From NCBI GenBank assembly GCA_017560175.1, contig JAFYOK010000310.1, forward strand, positions 1 through 5,926: a stretch of 5,926 nt of DNA. Direction: 5' to 3'. A model generated the notes under the pieces. It did no database searches. It saw nothing but the letters and a program-made list of their open reading frames with translations, and had not been told where the DNA came from. The first letter of the stretch is position 1. Every line of letters begins with the position of its first letter. Source of the DNA: Clostridia bacterium (GTDB lineage Bacteria; Bacillota; Clostridia; Oscillospirales; Butyricicoccaceae). Shown here one piece after another: positions 5,661 to 5,926 of the stretch. Both the position numbers and the translations under genes were made by a program.

Positions 5661-5689
5661 TTGAAAAAGAGCAAACATCTGATTATAAT
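5661..5689 (+). promoter_or_regulatory. Promoter of the AT-rich gene at 5711
   Basis: TTGAAA (5661-5666), 17 bases, then TATAAT (5684-5689, exact consensus). Transcription would begin near 5696, immediately at the ribosome binding site AGGAGG (5697-5702), so the leader would be extremely short. Confidence 0.75.
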
Positions 5690-5710
5690 TACTCATAGGA
5701 GGTGAGCTAT

Positions 5711-5926
5711 TTGACATTGAAAAAAGCAACTAAGATAGCGATGACAGATTTGGAATGTGCGATGTCGGACTATAACAATCTGAATACCGAGACTGAAATC
5801 ACTTACCAGAAACTCTATGATATCCAAGATAGTTCACTTTCCCTAATTTCAAATATAGAGCATCTAGTAGAAAGTATTAGCCATAATCCTCTCTCTGTCC
5901 CAACCATCAAACTAAAGAAACTCCAT
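5711..5926 (+). CDS. Unrecognised AT-rich gene, 3'-truncated by the window edge
   Basis: I do not recognise this protein. The frame is open from 5711 to the end of the window (72 codons, no stop). A perfect AGGAGGTGA (5697-5705) lies 8 bases before a TTG start at 5711; GTG at 5702 overlaps that site and an in-frame stop is at 5696-5698, so TTG is the only sensible start. The visible product begins MTLKKATKIAMTDLECAMSD, is charged and helix-prone (several heptad-like L/I spacings between residues 15 and 55), and has no signal peptide or membrane segment. G+C is 78 of 216 bases (36%), far below the rnf genes, and ATA and CTA codons are used, suggesting horizontally acquired DNA. It has its own promoter and lies just beyond tRNA-Pro. 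It could be the first cargo gene of an integrated element. Confidence 0.7.
   Translation, partial: MTLKKATKIAMTDLECAMSDYNNLNTETEITYQKLYDIQDSSLSLISNIEHLVESISHNPLSVPTIKLKKLH

Noticed and set aside
5650..5675. TTTGCT...AGCAAA inverted repeat overlapping the -35 of the 5661-5689 promoter
   Set aside because: The arms are only six bases with a 14-base spacer in AT-rich DNA, which is too weak to call an operator.
1..5926. CRISPR arrays, insertion sequences or transposases
   Set aside because: No regularly spaced direct repeats and no transposase or integrase motifs were seen in any frame of this window.

Overview
The window looks like chromosome of a GC-rich, Gram-positive gut Firmicute, probably Oscillospiraceae/Ruminococcaceae (Faecalibacterium/Subdoligranulum/Gemmiger-like). 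This is inferred from the style of the long multi-cluster RnfB, strong GGAGG ribosome binding sites, GCC/GGC-rich codons, and a BlaI/M56 regulatory pair. No taxonomic search was possible.

Layout. (1) Bases 1-1215, plus strand: the end of an Rnf operon, with the 3' part of rnfA followed by complete rnfB. These are subunits of the membrane ferredoxin:NAD+ oxidoreductase that couples electron transfer to ion pumping. (2) Bases 1264-2376, plus strand: a membrane-anchored putative glycoside hydrolase (DUF4015-like), 48 bp after rnfB with no visible terminator between them. (3) A perfect bidirectional terminator at 2389-2420 separates it from a convergent minus-strand operon. That operon is a BlaI/MecI-type repressor (start at 4307) overlapping by 4 bp a BlaR1-like M56 membrane metallopeptidase. 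In place of the penicillin-binding sensor, the peptidase carries a C-terminal M23/LytM domain whose active site is largely destroyed. (4) The 4308-4474 intergenic region holds a clear minus-strand promoter wrapped in TACTAC/GTAGTA palindromes (likely BlaI operators) and a weaker divergent promoter. (5) Bases 4475-5281, plus strand: an amidohydrolase-2-type TIM-barrel metal hydrolase. (6) tRNA-Pro(CGG) at 5361-5436, with a consensus promoter and an intrinsic terminator. (7) A non-coding, partly palindromic stretch follows, with a second copy of the tRNA T-arm sequence and an inverted partial copy. (8) The window ends in the start of an AT-rich, unrecognised gene (TTG start at 5711) with its own near-consensus promoter.

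The most interesting system is the BlaI/M56 pair. The peptidase's extracellular part is a degenerate peptidoglycan-hydrolase fold, which suggests a cell-wall sensor that releases BlaI repression in response to peptidoglycan state. M56-M23 fusions as such are known. The dead M23 site, the operator arrangement and the loss of the usual BlaI cleavage-site residues are what merit attention. The second point of interest is the tRNA-Pro 3' flank, which resembles the scar or boundary of an integrated element.
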